Positions 53,672 through 62,513 are shown, numbered from the stretch's first letter. The stretch: 64,000 nt of DNA from Roseivirga seohaensis (GCF_001592945.1 NZ_LRPB01000034.1:248001-312000); one strand, 5' to 3'. A program made the numbers and translations. The notes: generated from the sequence alone by a model not told the origin.

Positions 53672-54366
53672 GTTACCTGCTGGCTTTTTTTAATTTCTTA
53701 TTTTTTATGTGCTTTATTTTTCCTGTTCCAATGACGATTGGACCTTCTCTAAATTCAAACTCCATCTTCTCGGACAATTTACCTTCAAAATAGTCTACTG
53801 CCAAGATCTTTATTTCTGTCTCGACAGTGTCGCCCGGAAAAACGAGTTCTCTGTCAATGAATGTTTGTTGTCCTGAAGTTTGCATTTCTTCGAAGTCAAA
53901 TTTCAATTGTGGTCTGTAGCCCGATTTTGCTGCTGTTTTCCTTCCGCCTTGTTCAGTAGTTCTATAAGTCAAAGTCGCAATGAAGTCAGCGGTTGAATTA
54001 TCGAACTCAAATTTGTTGTTGTGAAAATATTCCCAAGCATAACTCTCAATTTCTCCACCCGTGATTTCATTTCCATTTTCATCTTCAATCTTATAGGTCT
54101 CTTGTCGTTCTCCGATTTGAGCTTCTCCATCAAGCCCTAGCAAGGTTGTGTAAAATGCATCTCTTAGAACACCATTCAATATTTGTCGAATTTTTTCAGT
54201 CTTCTGCTCGTCAAGTTGTAAATCCGCAATTAGTTTAGAAACATCAATTTCGCTGTCTGAACTTAGATATAAGTCCACAAGGGATTTCCGTTCTAGATAA
54301 AAATTCTTTGCAAATTCTTCTGGTGTCATCTTATCTGTTGTGTCGTTTTTTCAGCTTGCAGGTAAC
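53672..54366. mobile_element. Cassette-like unit 1 (GTTACCTGC...GCAGGTAAC)
   Basis: A 695-base segment holding one gene is bounded by a perfect 9-base inverted repeat, GTTACCTGC (53672-53680) and GCAGGTAAC (54358-54366). The gene's stop codon lies inside the left repeat. In integrons the cassette's first bases (GTT...) and last bases (...AAC) are complementary in this way. The mobile nature is inferred from architecture only. Confidence 0.45.
53673..54329 (-). CDS. Hypothetical protein with EF-Tu domain-3-like C-terminus
   Basis: The 218-residue soluble protein has an N-terminal half (1-105) that is helical and unrecognised. The C-terminal half shows the pattern of EF-Tu domain III: GYRPQLKFDF (EF-Tu GYRPQFYF), VFPGDTVETEIKIL (VMPGDNVKMTVEL) and FEFREGPIVIGTGKIKHI (FAIREGGRTVGAGVVTKI). 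No GTPase domain is present. It is the single gene of cassette-like unit 1. Typical possibilities are a toxin, an immunity partner or an EF-Tu decoy; none can be shown. It has no homologous neighbour in the window. Confidence 0.6.
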   Translation of the reverse strand: MTPEEFAKNFYLERKSLVDLYLSSDSEIDVSKLIADLQLDEQKTEKIRQILNGVLRDAFYTTLLGLDGEAQIGERQETYKIEDENGNEITGGEIESYAWEYFHNNKFEFDNSTADFIATLTYRTTEQGGRKTAAKSGYRPQLKFDFEEMQTSGQQTFIDRELVFPGDTVETEIKILAVDYFEGKLSEKMEFEFREGPIVIGTGKIKHIKNKKLKKASR

Positions 54367-54370
54367 GTCT

Positions 54371-54465
54371 AACTATCATCCGTAAGCTGGAGTTTTCAAA
54401 TATCTATAAAAGTATCTCATCGCACTAGCCTTTGCAAATAGCCCATTAAGCTTATGGATGATAGT
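54371..54465. repeat. Hairpin E2 between the two cassette-like units
   Basis: Inverted repeat: left arm AACTATCATCCGTAAGCT (54371-54388), right arm AGCTTATGGATGATAGT (54449-54465), nearly perfect over 17 bases and 60 bases apart. It lies exactly between the AAC edge of unit 1 (54366) and the GTT edge of unit 2 (54470), the place and size of an attC site body. Confidence 0.65.
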
Positions 54466-54469
54466 GTTT

Positions 54470-55627
54470 GTTAAGCACATTTATGAGATGTTAGCCATCG
54501 GTATTGCGCATACTTGACTTGTAATGTGGCTCACCATTAGATAAAAAAATTGGTTCGGGCATGATATAACCGCCTCATTAATTATGGACTGATATTGACC
54601 TTTAAGTATTTCCTCATTCAAAGTTGGTCTATATCTGGCAACTGTTCCTAAGTAGTAAGCAAAACCTAATATAGAGGATAGACGATGCAGTCTGTAAGGT
54701 TCTAAATCTAGATAATATCTATACCCTTGTCTAGTTAGCATTGGGGCAATGTTGAGCTCATTTATGTCTTTAATTATTTTCGGGTAGCATATGTTCCAGC
54801 TTTTCGATGATCCTTTTGTGTAAGAGACTTCAAAATGTGAGCGATAATGGTGGAATTTTTGATCATCTTCAATTTCCAATGGGTAGATTTTTTTCTGACA
54901 AATTCCCTTAGTGAGTTTTTCTACTTTCATTTCCTTATCAAATTTTTTTTCATGAGAAATTGTGTAGTAAATCCTATTTCGGTAGGAATTGGTACGTATA
55001 TAAACATCTACTGGTAAAAATTTCCTTTTGGTATCAGGAAATAAATTGAGAGCATATCCGATTTCATGGACTTCAGGAAGGTTTCGCAATAAGTCAAAGA
55101 ATCGAATTTCAGCACCTTCAGTATTTTTTACTTCTTTTCCTATATGCTTTGAAAACTCGTGGAAAATAGAAACTCCATCCCCGGAGTTACTGGCAAGTTT
55201 AAGTTTTAACTTAAAGTCGGACGGTAAAGACAAACCATGATGTTCTGTTTTGGTCTCTAAATCCAAACCGCCTTTTAGAATTAGAAACACCTTAACCAAA
55301 TTGATGAAAGAATAGTAGATTAAGGTTCCCTTTGATGGCATGCTAGCATGAGATGCTGAATTATAGAAATCTTTTGAGAGTTGAGTGAAATAACGTGCTT
55401 TCTCTAATTTCTTTTTCATCCGAGCTTTATCTCGTTTTATAGAATTATACTTTCTATCAATCCATGCTTCGAGATATCCAAGAGAATCAGAAGTCAATAT
55501 GAAAGGAGATCCGGCTGAGTTGAAAAAAGGAAAATACTTGACTGTTTTGTAGTCTCTAAGTACCTGTTCGCCTAAATCTTCTAATTTCATAAGTCTTTAT
55601 TTCGTGATAAGCTTGATTGTGCTTAAC
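54470..55627. mobile_element. Cassette-like unit 2 (GTTAAGCACA...TGTGCTTAAC)
   Basis: A 1158-base segment with one gene is bounded by a perfect 10-base inverted repeat, GTTAAGCACA (54470-54479) and TGTGCTTAAC (55618-55627). GTTAAGC fits the integron core GTTRRRY and GCTTAAC fits RYYYAAC. As in unit 1, the coding part fills the segment almost entirely. Confidence 0.5.
54481..55590 (-). CDS. YaaC-like hypothetical protein
   Basis: This 369-residue soluble protein has an N-terminal helical region with KGTLIYYSFINLVKVFLILKG and HHGLSLPSDFKLKL, and a C-terminal helix set with SSILGFAYYLGTVARYRPTL. This layout resembles the YaaC family (function unknown); the match is by eye and weak. There is no signal peptide or membrane helix. 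It is the only gene of cassette-like unit 2 and is more AT-rich than the metabolic genes around the island. Confidence 0.55.
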   Translation of the reverse strand: MKLEDLGEQVLRDYKTVKYFPFFNSAGSPFILTSDSLGYLEAWIDRKYNSIKRDKARMKKKLEKARYFTQLSKDFYNSASHASMPSKGTLIYYSFINLVKVFLILKGGLDLETKTEHHGLSLPSDFKLKLKLASNSGDGVSIFHEFSKHIGKEVKNTEGAEIRFFDLLRNLPEVHEIGYALNLFPDTKRKFLPVDVYIRTNSYRNRIYYTISHEKKFDKEMKVEKLTKGICQKKIYPLEIEDDQKFHHYRSHFEVSYTKGSSKSWNICYPKIIKDINELNIAPMLTRQGYRYYLDLEPYRLHRLSSILGFAYYLGTVARYRPTLNEEILKGQYQSIINEAVISCPNQFFYLMVSHITSQVCAIPMANIS

Positions 55628-55628
55628 G

Positions 55629-55722
55629 TTATGTATGCGTCACAAACATGACGTATAGCGATATTATGATTGCACAAAAGTGACGGATAGCCATCAAATA
55701 CGATATGCTATACGCACCTTTT
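55629..55722. repeat. Hairpin E3 with internal direct repeat, outer flank of unit 2
   Basis: Inverted repeat CGTATAGCGATAT (55652-55664) / ATATGCTATACG (55703-55714) lies just outside unit 2. A 22-base direct repeat is nested in it: CACAAACATGACGTATAGCG.. at 55641-55662 and CACAAAAGTGACGGATAGCC.. at 55673-55694, 18 of 22 identical. Confidence 0.55.
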
Positions 55723-55811
55723 AACAAGCAATAAGTTTAGTGAAATTAATTAATAAAACAGTAATATCTATTGGCATTTGGTATTTAATAGCCAACAAAG
55801 TTTGCGTTTAC

Positions 55812-55946
55812 CGTCATTGCGAGAAAACTTTCTGGCGTTAGCAAAGAAAGGTGACGAAGCAATCTTAATGGTCAATCAATTTAGCGGTGAGATTGCTTCA
55901 CGTCAATATTCTCACTTCGAAAAACTTTGGCAGGTTCGCAATGACG
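55812..55946. repeat. Large intergenic palindrome (CGTCATTGCGA type)
   Basis: A nested dyad with outer arms CGTCATTGCGA (55812-55822) and TCGCAATGACG (55936-55946), both perfect, and inner arms GAAGCAATCT (55856-55865) / AGATTGCTTC (55890-55899). This sequence type is widespread in Bacteroidota intergenic regions. A frame through it is spurious. With the elements at 56024 and 56155 it fills the 868-base gene-free gap 55591-56458. Confidence 0.75.
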
Positions 55947-56023
55947 CTCCGAAGTTCCGTTGCCGCTGAAAATTACAACAAAGCTCATTTGAAAATTATT
56001 TGTATAGCATTCAGTCATTCAAA

Positions 56024-56108
56024 GCCCTGAAAGGGCTAAATAACAAAACGAAGGGTTGCACCCTTCGTAAAAAAGAAACCATATTATAATAGAAGTCCTG
56101 TAAGGACG
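56024..56108. repeat. Triple-hairpin interspersed repeat
   Basis: Three hairpins in series: AGCCCTGAAAGGGCT (56024-56038), CGAAGGG-TTGCA-CCCTTCG (56050-56068) and GTCCTGTAAGGAC (56096-56108), separated by A/T-rich spacers. This arrangement is a well-known intergenic repeat type in Bacteroidota, possibly moved by REP-associated transposases; no such gene is in the window. Confidence 0.7.
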
Positions 56109-56154
56109 AGATAAGAATATTGCTTCGTTCTAGTCAGCTGAGATTCTGTAGAAC

Positions 56155-56330
56155 ACAATAGCGAAGTAACCTTATACATTCTATAACTAGATGGTGAAAT
56201 TGCTTCACGTCAATATCATCATTACTAAAAACTTCAGCTGGTTTGCAACGCTTACGCCTTAGCTTTTACTGCTGGCCGTAGCCTATAGCAAAGGCGCAAT
56301 AACCAAGCGAATAATCTTTCGATACAAGTT
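56155..56330. repeat. Degenerate second copy of the CGTCATTGCGA palindrome
   Basis: The segment carries a weaker version of the 55812-55946 element: AGCGAAGTAACCTTA resembles its GACGAAGCAATCTTA, and GAAATTGCTTCACGTCAATAT matches its GAGATTGCTTCACGTCAATAT, followed by GGTTTGCAACGCT. The outer arms have decayed. Confidence 0.5.
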
Positions 56331-56395
56331 GAACTCCAACACCCAATGCTATAGTTTAGTCCTTTCCTTCAATAAAAAAACTAGAACCATAAGCA

Positions 56396-56437
56396 CATAA
56401 AAAAACTGGCGAAGCAGAAGCCTCGCCAGTTTAAAAA
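56396..56437 (-). terminator. Intrinsic terminator of the S9 peptidase gene
   Basis: The perfect 10-base stem AAACTGGCGA / TCGCCAGTTT with a 10-base loop has a T run on the minus-strand side, 22 bases past the stop codon. Confidence 0.85.
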
Positions 56438-56458
56438 TCTAATCTGTTAATTGCTTAA

Positions 56459-59344
56459 CTATTTATTCCCTTTTGTTTTTTCCTTCATTAAGCTAGCACC
56501 TTCTCCTTCTACAGTGTTATTGGTTTCGTCTACCAATTCGTAACCTAAAGTTCTTCCTTTAAGTGTAGCTGGCAAACCATTCGCCATCCACTCTGGCATT
56601 GGCGCACCTTTTAAGTAGTGATCGAAGAATTGACCCATTCTGATAGAAAGGTCTTTTCTGTTTTTACGCTGAACAAGGTTATGGTCTTCGCCATTGTACA
56701 CCACTAACCAAGATGGTTTTTGCAAACGTCTCAAGGCCATGTAATATTCAATACCTTGGTACCACGGCACCGCACCGTCTTCATCATTGTGCATAATAAA
56801 CAAAGGTGTTTCCACTTCGTCCATTCTAAAGAGTGGAGAGTTGTCGATGTAGCGTGTTGGAGTTTCCCATAGTGTTCCGCCCAAACGACTTTGTGTTTTC
56901 TCGTACTGGAACATACGGCTCATACCGCTACCCCATCTCACTCCACCATAAGCAGAGGTCATGTTTACAACTGGCGCTCCTGCACCTGCCGCAGCATACA
57001 TATCTGTTTTAGTAACAAGGTAAGCTACTTGGTAACCTCCCCAGCTTTGGCCTTGAATCGCCATTTTGCTCTTATCCACAAAGCCCATATTTACAACAGC
57101 ATTTGTAGCCGGAACCACATGGTTATAGGCACTAGGCCCAGGATAACCCAACTCATATTTAATATCTGGAACTAATACCAAGTAATCGTTACTTACATAA
57201 TATGGAATATTGATTGTACTTGCACTTGGCGCTGGACTTGGATGGCTATGTAAGCTGTTTGATCTTCTTTCGTAGAAATAAACAATCATTGGATATTTCT
57301 TGTTCGGATCGAAGTTTTCTGGCTTGTAAAGAATGGCCTGCATTTCTTCTCCATCTTGTAAAGAATTGAACTGAATTAGTTCGGCAGTACCCCAATTGTA
57401 AGGATCTTCTTGTGCGCCTACATTGGTAAGCTTTTTCAAACCATCCATTTTATAGCTGTTAGCTACATACAACTCGCCAAATTCTTCATAAGTAGATTTA
57501 GTAAAGATAACGCGATCAGAATCTTCCGCTTTGATTAACCTACCAAAACTCACATCTTCCATAACCACTTTTGTTGGGTTAGAAGCTTTTGACAGGTTGG
57601 CAGTGTAAAAACCATCTTGCATTGTCCATTGGTGCATGGCGCTAAGCAATACTGGCGCTTTCATTGAGATAAACTTCTCGTCTCTATCTAGTGACTGATA
57701 TCTGAAAGTGATATTGTTTTTACGACCAAAACCATTGGTTACGTTCTCAGGAGCTAATTTTCCTTTTGGATCAATTTTCCAGATATCGAAACGATCGTTA
57801 ATAAAGAAAGCAGCATCTTTTTCGCTCCAACCTGCCGCTCCGTAAGAACCAGCTAAAGACGGGGAATCATGTAACTCATTGGCAAAACTCACATCAATCC
57901 CTTCTGTCAAGTTTCTTACAGTTTCAGTAGCTACATCCATAGCAAACCAATCTTCCAATTCAGGATCGTACCAAGTTAGGTAGTTACCCTCTGGTGAAAG
58001 AGACATAAAGCCTCTGCCAGCTTCCATAATCAATTTGGCTTTACCTGTATTCACGTCAACTTTGTAGTAGTCACGTGGCTGTTGAGTATCCCAAGTAGAC
58101 TGAATTCTATAAGCTTGGTCGTCTGTAGCCAATACAAAGTCACGGTCATTTTCGGTATCAATGTAAATGCTCTCTAAGTTCGGGGTACCTAATTGAACCA
58201 TTTTCATTGATTTCAAATCCATCACTACATCGAAAGTCTGATTCTTATCTCTATTGGCTCTTAATTTTTGCATTGGCTGAATGTACGGATCGTTATAAGA
58301 CCATACATCTACCGCAGGGCGCTCAGAATCTAATAAAGTAGTATCCTCTTCGTATGCATATTTTACAGGGCGTGGAGCTGTTCCGAAGTACAATCTTTTT
58401 CCGCTTTCTGAAAAGCGTGGATTACTATTATCACTTACCATCCAGTTATTAGGAAGACCAGCCGTAGTAGTGTCTGCAATGATTTTTGCCTCATTATTGC
58501 CTGCTTTCCAGTGCATTAAACTAAAATATTTATCATCAGCTTTGCTGTCAGAATTAGTAGCAAAAAACACCAACTCTTCTCCATCCTCTGTAGTGGTAAG
58601 TTTTTTGTAATCCTTTAAGCCTGAGTTTAAAGTAACCTCTTTACCAGTTTTTGTATTATAGGCAAATACACCAGCAGGATTCAATGAATCTGCTTCATCT
58701 TTTTCGAAATACAGATAGTTACCTTTTGTGGTTAACTCATAATCCATAACACCTTCAAAGCGCTTTTCGCTACCAGAAACCATGTTGTAAAGCACCAATT
58801 CTGTTCCTTTAGATTTAGACTTCGGCTTTTTGTCTTCTTCAGATTTTTCGCCCTCCTCTTTTTTGGCTTTTTCTTCCAAAGCAGCTTCATGAATCCAAGC
58901 AACAAACTCGGTAGATTCGTTTGGTAACTGATAGTTTTTTACCCTAGCAATTTTCTTGATATCACCGCTTTTAAGGTTTACTATGAAAAGAGAATCTTTA
59001 GGCATTTTTGCGCTAGTGGTTTTCTTAAGTTTCAGCGCATGCTCCTTCTCATATTCGGGATTAACGGTAGCTACCACAAAATCGCTATTCTTAGTGAATG
59101 AATACCTACCTACTCTATCGAGGGTATAGGTTTTGTTGTTGGTTAGGCTCTTGATTTCAAGTATGCCGTCTCCTACCTGAGGGCTAATTCTATAAGCGGT
59201 CCAATTACCATCATTGCTTATAGTGGTGGATTGCAGGCTTTTCCAGTCATCATAAACATCATGTGTTAGTGGTTTCTTTTGGGCGGTTGCCTGAAAGAAC
59301 ATAAACAGCATGAAAATTGAAAATAAGCTGATTTTCGTTTTCAT
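56459..59344 (-). CDS. Secreted S9 family prolyl oligopeptidase-like serine peptidase
   Basis: This 961-residue exported peptidase has a Sec signal (MKTKISLFSIFMLFMFFQATAQ), a long N-terminal beta-propeller (about 25-650) with a Lys/Glu-rich insertion near residue 160, and a C-terminal alpha/beta-hydrolase domain. The nucleophile is Ser767 in GQSWGG; the catalytic Asp is in HNDEDGAVP and His in NGEDHNL. It cleaves short peptides, typically from their N-terminus; specificity unknown. It is monocistronic, with its own terminator and divergent from the metalloprotease gene (110 bases). Confidence 0.93.
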   Translation of the reverse strand: MKTKISLFSIFMLFMFFQATAQKKPLTHDVYDDWKSLQSTTISNDGNWTAYRISPQVGDGILEIKSLTNNKTYTLDRVGRYSFTKNSDFVVATVNPEYEKEHALKLKKTTSAKMPKDSLFIVNLKSGDIKKIARVKNYQLPNESTEFVAWIHEAALEEKAKKEEGEKSEEDKKPKSKSKGTELVLYNMVSGSEKRFEGVMDYELTTKGNYLYFEKDEADSLNPAGVFAYNTKTGKEVTLNSGLKDYKKLTTTEDGEELVFFATNSDSKADDKYFSLMHWKAGNNEAKIIADTTTAGLPNNWMVSDNSNPRFSESGKRLYFGTAPRPVKYAYEEDTTLLDSERPAVDVWSYNDPYIQPMQKLRANRDKNQTFDVVMDLKSMKMVQLGTPNLESIYIDTENDRDFVLATDDQAYRIQSTWDTQQPRDYYKVDVNTGKAKLIMEAGRGFMSLSPEGNYLTWYDPELEDWFAMDVATETVRNLTEGIDVSFANELHDSPSLAGSYGAAGWSEKDAAFFINDRFDIWKIDPKGKLAPENVTNGFGRKNNITFRYQSLDRDEKFISMKAPVLLSAMHQWTMQDGFYTANLSKASNPTKVVMEDVSFGRLIKAEDSDRVIFTKSTYEEFGELYVANSYKMDGLKKLTNVGAQEDPYNWGTAELIQFNSLQDGEEMQAILYKPENFDPNKKYPMIVYFYERRSNSLHSHPSPAPSASTINIPYYVSNDYLVLVPDIKYELGYPGPSAYNHVVPATNAVVNMGFVDKSKMAIQGQSWGGYQVAYLVTKTDMYAAAGAGAPVVNMTSAYGGVRWGSGMSRMFQYEKTQSRLGGTLWETPTRYIDNSPLFRMDEVETPLFIMHNDEDGAVPWYQGIEYYMALRRLQKPSWLVVYNGEDHNLVQRKNRKDLSIRMGQFFDHYLKGAPMPEWMANGLPATLKGRTLGYELVDETNNTVEGEGASLMKEKTKGNK

Positions 59345-59454
59345 AGGTTTTAGTTTCTAATTGTTATCTATTCCTTACAAATATAAAAGTTAGGCAGAGT
59401 ATATAAACACTTCTTATATTGACGGAATCAACTTGAATTAAAACGAAAAACATC

Positions 59455-61875
59455 ATGCTCAAAAAGACACTCTTATTCTCTTTTTTGATGGTGCTTTCTT
59501 TCCAAGTTTTTGCGCAAAAAACCATTGCGGAAATCACCAAAGGAGCCATTAAAAAAGAAGGTTTTTTTAATTATTACTGGAACGAAGATGCCGGTAAGAT
59601 TTATCTAGAAATAAAGAATTTCGATAAAGAATTTCTCTACATCAACTCTCTAGCAGCCGGTATTGGTTCTAATGACATTGGTCTTGACCGTGGTAAATTA
59701 GGCGGTACCAGTGTGGTAGAATTCAGAAGAGTTGGTTCTAAAGTACTTTTGGTTGAACCAAATTACAGATATCGAGCTGTTTCTAATAATGTAGACGAAG
59801 TGGAAGCTGTAAAACAAGCTTTTGCCGAATCGGTATTAGAGGGCTTTAAAGTAGAAGCTGAAGAGAATGGTGTAGTATTAATAGATATCACTCCGATGAT
59901 TCTTACCGATTCTTATGGTGTAGCCAATACACTTAATCGTTCTCGTCAGGGTTCTTACCGTTTCGATGCTAGCCGCTCGGCCATCTACCCTCCTATGTTG
60001 AAGAACTTTCCGAAAAATTCAGAATTTGAAGCTACAATTACACTAGTGGGAAGCGCAACTGGTGGTTTCATTAGAAGTGTAACGCCAAACCCCGATGCTG
60101 TAACCGTGCGTATGCACTACTCTTTTGTTGAATTACCAGATGCTGGTTACAAACCACGAAAGCTAGATCCAAGATCAGGTTACTTTGGTACTTCTTACAT
60201 GGATTACGCAACACCAATTCAGGAAGATATTACAAAAAGATTTATAAACAGACATAGATTAGCCAAGAAAGACCCTACCGCAAAAGTAAGTGAGGCCGTT
60301 GAACCAATTATTTATTATGTAGACAGAGGTGCTCCAGAGCCCATCAAATCTGCACTTATTGAAGGTGGACGATGGTGGAACCAAGCTTTTGAAGCTGCTG
60401 GTTATAAAAACGCTTTTCAGGTGCGCGAAATGCCAGCCGATGCAGACCTTATGGATGTTAGATACAACCTAGTACAATGGGTACATCGTTCTACTCGCGG
60501 TTGGTCTTACGGATCATCTGTTACTGATCCGCGTACCGGAGAGATTATTAAAGGCCACGTAAGTTTAGGTTCGCTAAGGGTTCGTCAAGATTTCTTGATT
60601 GCTCAAGGTTTAATCAACCCTTATGAAAACGGCACTACGCCTGACCCCATCATGCTCAAATTGGCCCTTGCTCGTTTAAGACAACTGTCTGCACATGAAA
60701 TTGGTCATACTATTGGTTTGGCCCACAGTTATGCTTCTAGTGCCGATGGGGATGCTTCGGTAATGGATTACCCTCACCCTCAAATTGGTCTGAAAAACGG
60801 TAAAATCTCATTAGACGCTCCTTACGATACTGGCATTGGCGAATGGGATAAAGTAGCGGTAACTTACGGTTATCAAGACTTTCCGAAAGGAACAGATGAA
60901 GACAAAGCGTTAAATGACATAATAGAAAAAGGACTGAAAGACGGTTTGCATTTTATTACCGATTCAGATTCTAGATCTCCGGGTAGTGCACACCCATTCT
61001 CTCACCTTTGGGATAACGGAAAAAGCCCTGTGGATGAATTGAACCGATTAATGGAAGTAAGAGCAATTGCTTTGAAAAACTTCTCTGAGCAAAACATTCC
61101 TATGGAGGCTCCTATGACAACTTTGGAAGAAGTATTTGTACCGATGTACATGCTACACCGCTACCAGTTAGAGGCAGCCTCTAAGGTAATTGGAGGTGCA
61201 TATTACAACTACAAACTAAGGGGCGACTCTCAGCCTTTGCAGCAAACAGTGCCTGTTGGAGAGCAAAAAGCAGCGCTTTCAGCTTTAATCAACGTATTGA
61301 AACCTGAGAATTTAGAAGTACCGGCTCACATTCTTAAAATTATTCCTCCGAGAACACCAGGGTACGGAAGATCAAGAGAAACCTTTAATGTAAGAACAGG
61401 AGTGCTTTTCGATCCGGTTTCTCCAGGAGAAGCCGTAGCAGGAACTACAATGAGCTTCTTATTTAATTCGCAGCGTGCTACACGTTTGGTTCAGCAAAAA
61501 GCAATGGACAGTAATCAGGTTGGACTTCAGGATGTGATTAATGCCGTGGCAAACCTTGCCTTCGATGCAAATTACACTGGTTACCGTGCTGAACTACAGA
61601 AAGTAGTTGCCGACAGCTTTATCAGCGAATTGATGTCGTTAAGCATGAGCTCTCAAGCCTCTGTTTCTACCCAAGCCGAAGCCATGGCAGCACTAAGAAA
61701 ATTCGCTAAAAAACTAGCCAGCAGCAATGACACTTTTCAAAATGAGTTAGCGTTTAAAATCACTCGCTTTTTAGAAAACCCTAAAGAAGTAACACCAACC
61801 AATGCATTGACTCCTCCAGATGGCTCGCCAATTGGAATGGATGCCCAATTCTGGTGTACGTTTGAAGGGTACTAA
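59455..61875 (+). CDS. DUF5117/DUF4953-type zinc metalloprotease
   Basis: The 806-residue exported protein has a Sec signal (MLKKTLLFSFLMVLSFQVFAQ), a DUF5117 region (about 40-200; YLEIKNFDKEFLYINSLAAGIGSNDIGLDRG), then DUF4953 with the metzincin-type zinc site HEIGHTIGLAH (His414, Glu415, His418, His424), followed by SVMDYPHP with a Met-turn. It is a peptidase of the outer membrane or periplasm, frequent in Bacteroidota as a partner-free gene. Downstream it has a strong terminator. Confidence 0.93.
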   Translation: MLKKTLLFSFLMVLSFQVFAQKTIAEITKGAIKKEGFFNYYWNEDAGKIYLEIKNFDKEFLYINSLAAGIGSNDIGLDRGKLGGTSVVEFRRVGSKVLLVEPNYRYRAVSNNVDEVEAVKQAFAESVLEGFKVEAEENGVVLIDITPMILTDSYGVANTLNRSRQGSYRFDASRSAIYPPMLKNFPKNSEFEATITLVGSATGGFIRSVTPNPDAVTVRMHYSFVELPDAGYKPRKLDPRSGYFGTSYMDYATPIQEDITKRFINRHRLAKKDPTAKVSEAVEPIIYYVDRGAPEPIKSALIEGGRWWNQAFEAAGYKNAFQVREMPADADLMDVRYNLVQWVHRSTRGWSYGSSVTDPRTGEIIKGHVSLGSLRVRQDFLIAQGLINPYENGTTPDPIMLKLALARLRQLSAHEIGHTIGLAHSYASSADGDASVMDYPHPQIGLKNGKISLDAPYDTGIGEWDKVAVTYGYQDFPKGTDEDKALNDIIEKGLKDGLHFITDSDSRSPGSAHPFSHLWDNGKSPVDELNRLMEVRAIALKNFSEQNIPMEAPMTTLEEVFVPMYMLHRYQLEAASKVIGGAYYNYKLRGDSQPLQQTVPVGEQKAALSALINVLKPENLEVPAHILKIIPPRTPGYGRSRETFNVRTGVLFDPVSPGEAVAGTTMSFLFNSQRATRLVQQKAMDSNQVGLQDVINAVANLAFDANYTGYRAELQKVVADSFISELMSLSMSSQASVSTQAEAMAALRKFAKKLASSNDTFQNELAFKITRFLENPKEVTPTNALTPPDGSPIGMDAQFWCTFEGY

Positions 61876-61897
61876 TTAAATAAATACAGATTGAAAG

Positions 61898-61935
61898 AAT
61901 GAAAAAGAGCCAGAAAACCAAGGCTCTTTTTCATT
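61898..61935 (+). terminator. Intrinsic terminator of the metalloprotease gene
   Basis: The stem AATGAAAAAGAGCC / GGCTCTTTTTCATT (14 bases, perfect) has a 10-base loop, 22 bases after the stop. Confidence 0.85.
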
Positions 61936-61986
61936 TCTGATTACATTTATAAAGATTGTTCGTCTTAGCCATAACTGAATTTTACT

Positions 61987-62490
61987 ATGAATAAAAGGAA
62001 CGCTGTAGCACTCGTATTAATTATTGCATCGTTGGTTTGCCTCTACCCTGGCCTTACAAAACCCATTATTCAAATCAACATTGGAGCCCAACTGCCATTA
62101 ATTGGTGAATTCACACTTTTTGAAAGAACACAAAGTGTGGTAGAAAGCATACAGTCACTTTTTGAGACAGACAATGACCTAGTAGCTTGGTTGATTCTTA
62201 TCTTCTCCATCATAGTGCCCATAGCTAAAGCCGTAATTCTATTGGCTGTTTTGGCCTTTAGAAAACTACCGGGGAGAAAGGCCCTTTATCGTTTTGTAGG
62301 CTTAATCGGAAAGTGGTCAATGGCCGATGTATTTGTTGTGGGTATTTTGCTGGCTTTCTTGGCCACAGGCGAAAACGAAAGCATTCGGGCCGAACTTTAT
62401 GAAGGCTTTAACTATTTCTTGGCCTATTGTATTATCTCCATTCTGGCTATTCAGGTAATGGATGTGAATACCGATGACCTAGTGCAATAA
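61987..62490 (+). CDS. PqiA-like paraquat-inducible protein A family membrane protein
   Basis: This 167-residue inner-membrane protein has four hydrophobic helices (about 6-24, 66-90, 110-128, 135-155) and the PqiA-type pattern: YPGLTKPIIQI at the N-terminal helix end, FSIIVPIAKAVILL in helix 2 and GKWSMADVFVVGILLAFLA in helix 3. It lacks the cysteine motif of the large PqiA form, so it is the shorter Bacteroidota variant. Such proteins belong with MCE-type lipid transport, but no MCE gene is near. Confidence 0.85.
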   Translation: MNKRNAVALVLIIASLVCLYPGLTKPIIQINIGAQLPLIGEFTLFERTQSVVESIQSLFETDNDLVAWLILIFSIIVPIAKAVILLAVLAFRKLPGRKALYRFVGLIGKWSMADVFVVGILLAFLATGENESIRAELYEGFNYFLAYCIISILAIQVMDVNTDDLVQ

Positions 62491-62512
62491 AAAAGGGGCC
62501 AATGCCCCTTTT
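62491..62512. terminator. Bidirectional terminator
   Basis: The stem AAAAGGGGC / GCCCCTTTT with a CAAT loop sits between the stop codons of two convergent genes, directly after the PqiA-like stop. Confidence 0.85.
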
Positions 62513-62513
62513 C

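Noticed and set aside
53672-55627. A canonical integron with class-type attC sites
   Set aside because: Unit 1 edges (GTTACCT, AGGTAAC) do not fit GTTRRRY/RYYYAAC, and no integrase or attI is in the window, so only cassette-like architecture is claimed.
55778-55969. 63-codon plus-strand frame
   Set aside because: It lies wholly inside the CGTCATTGCGA palindrome (55812-55946).
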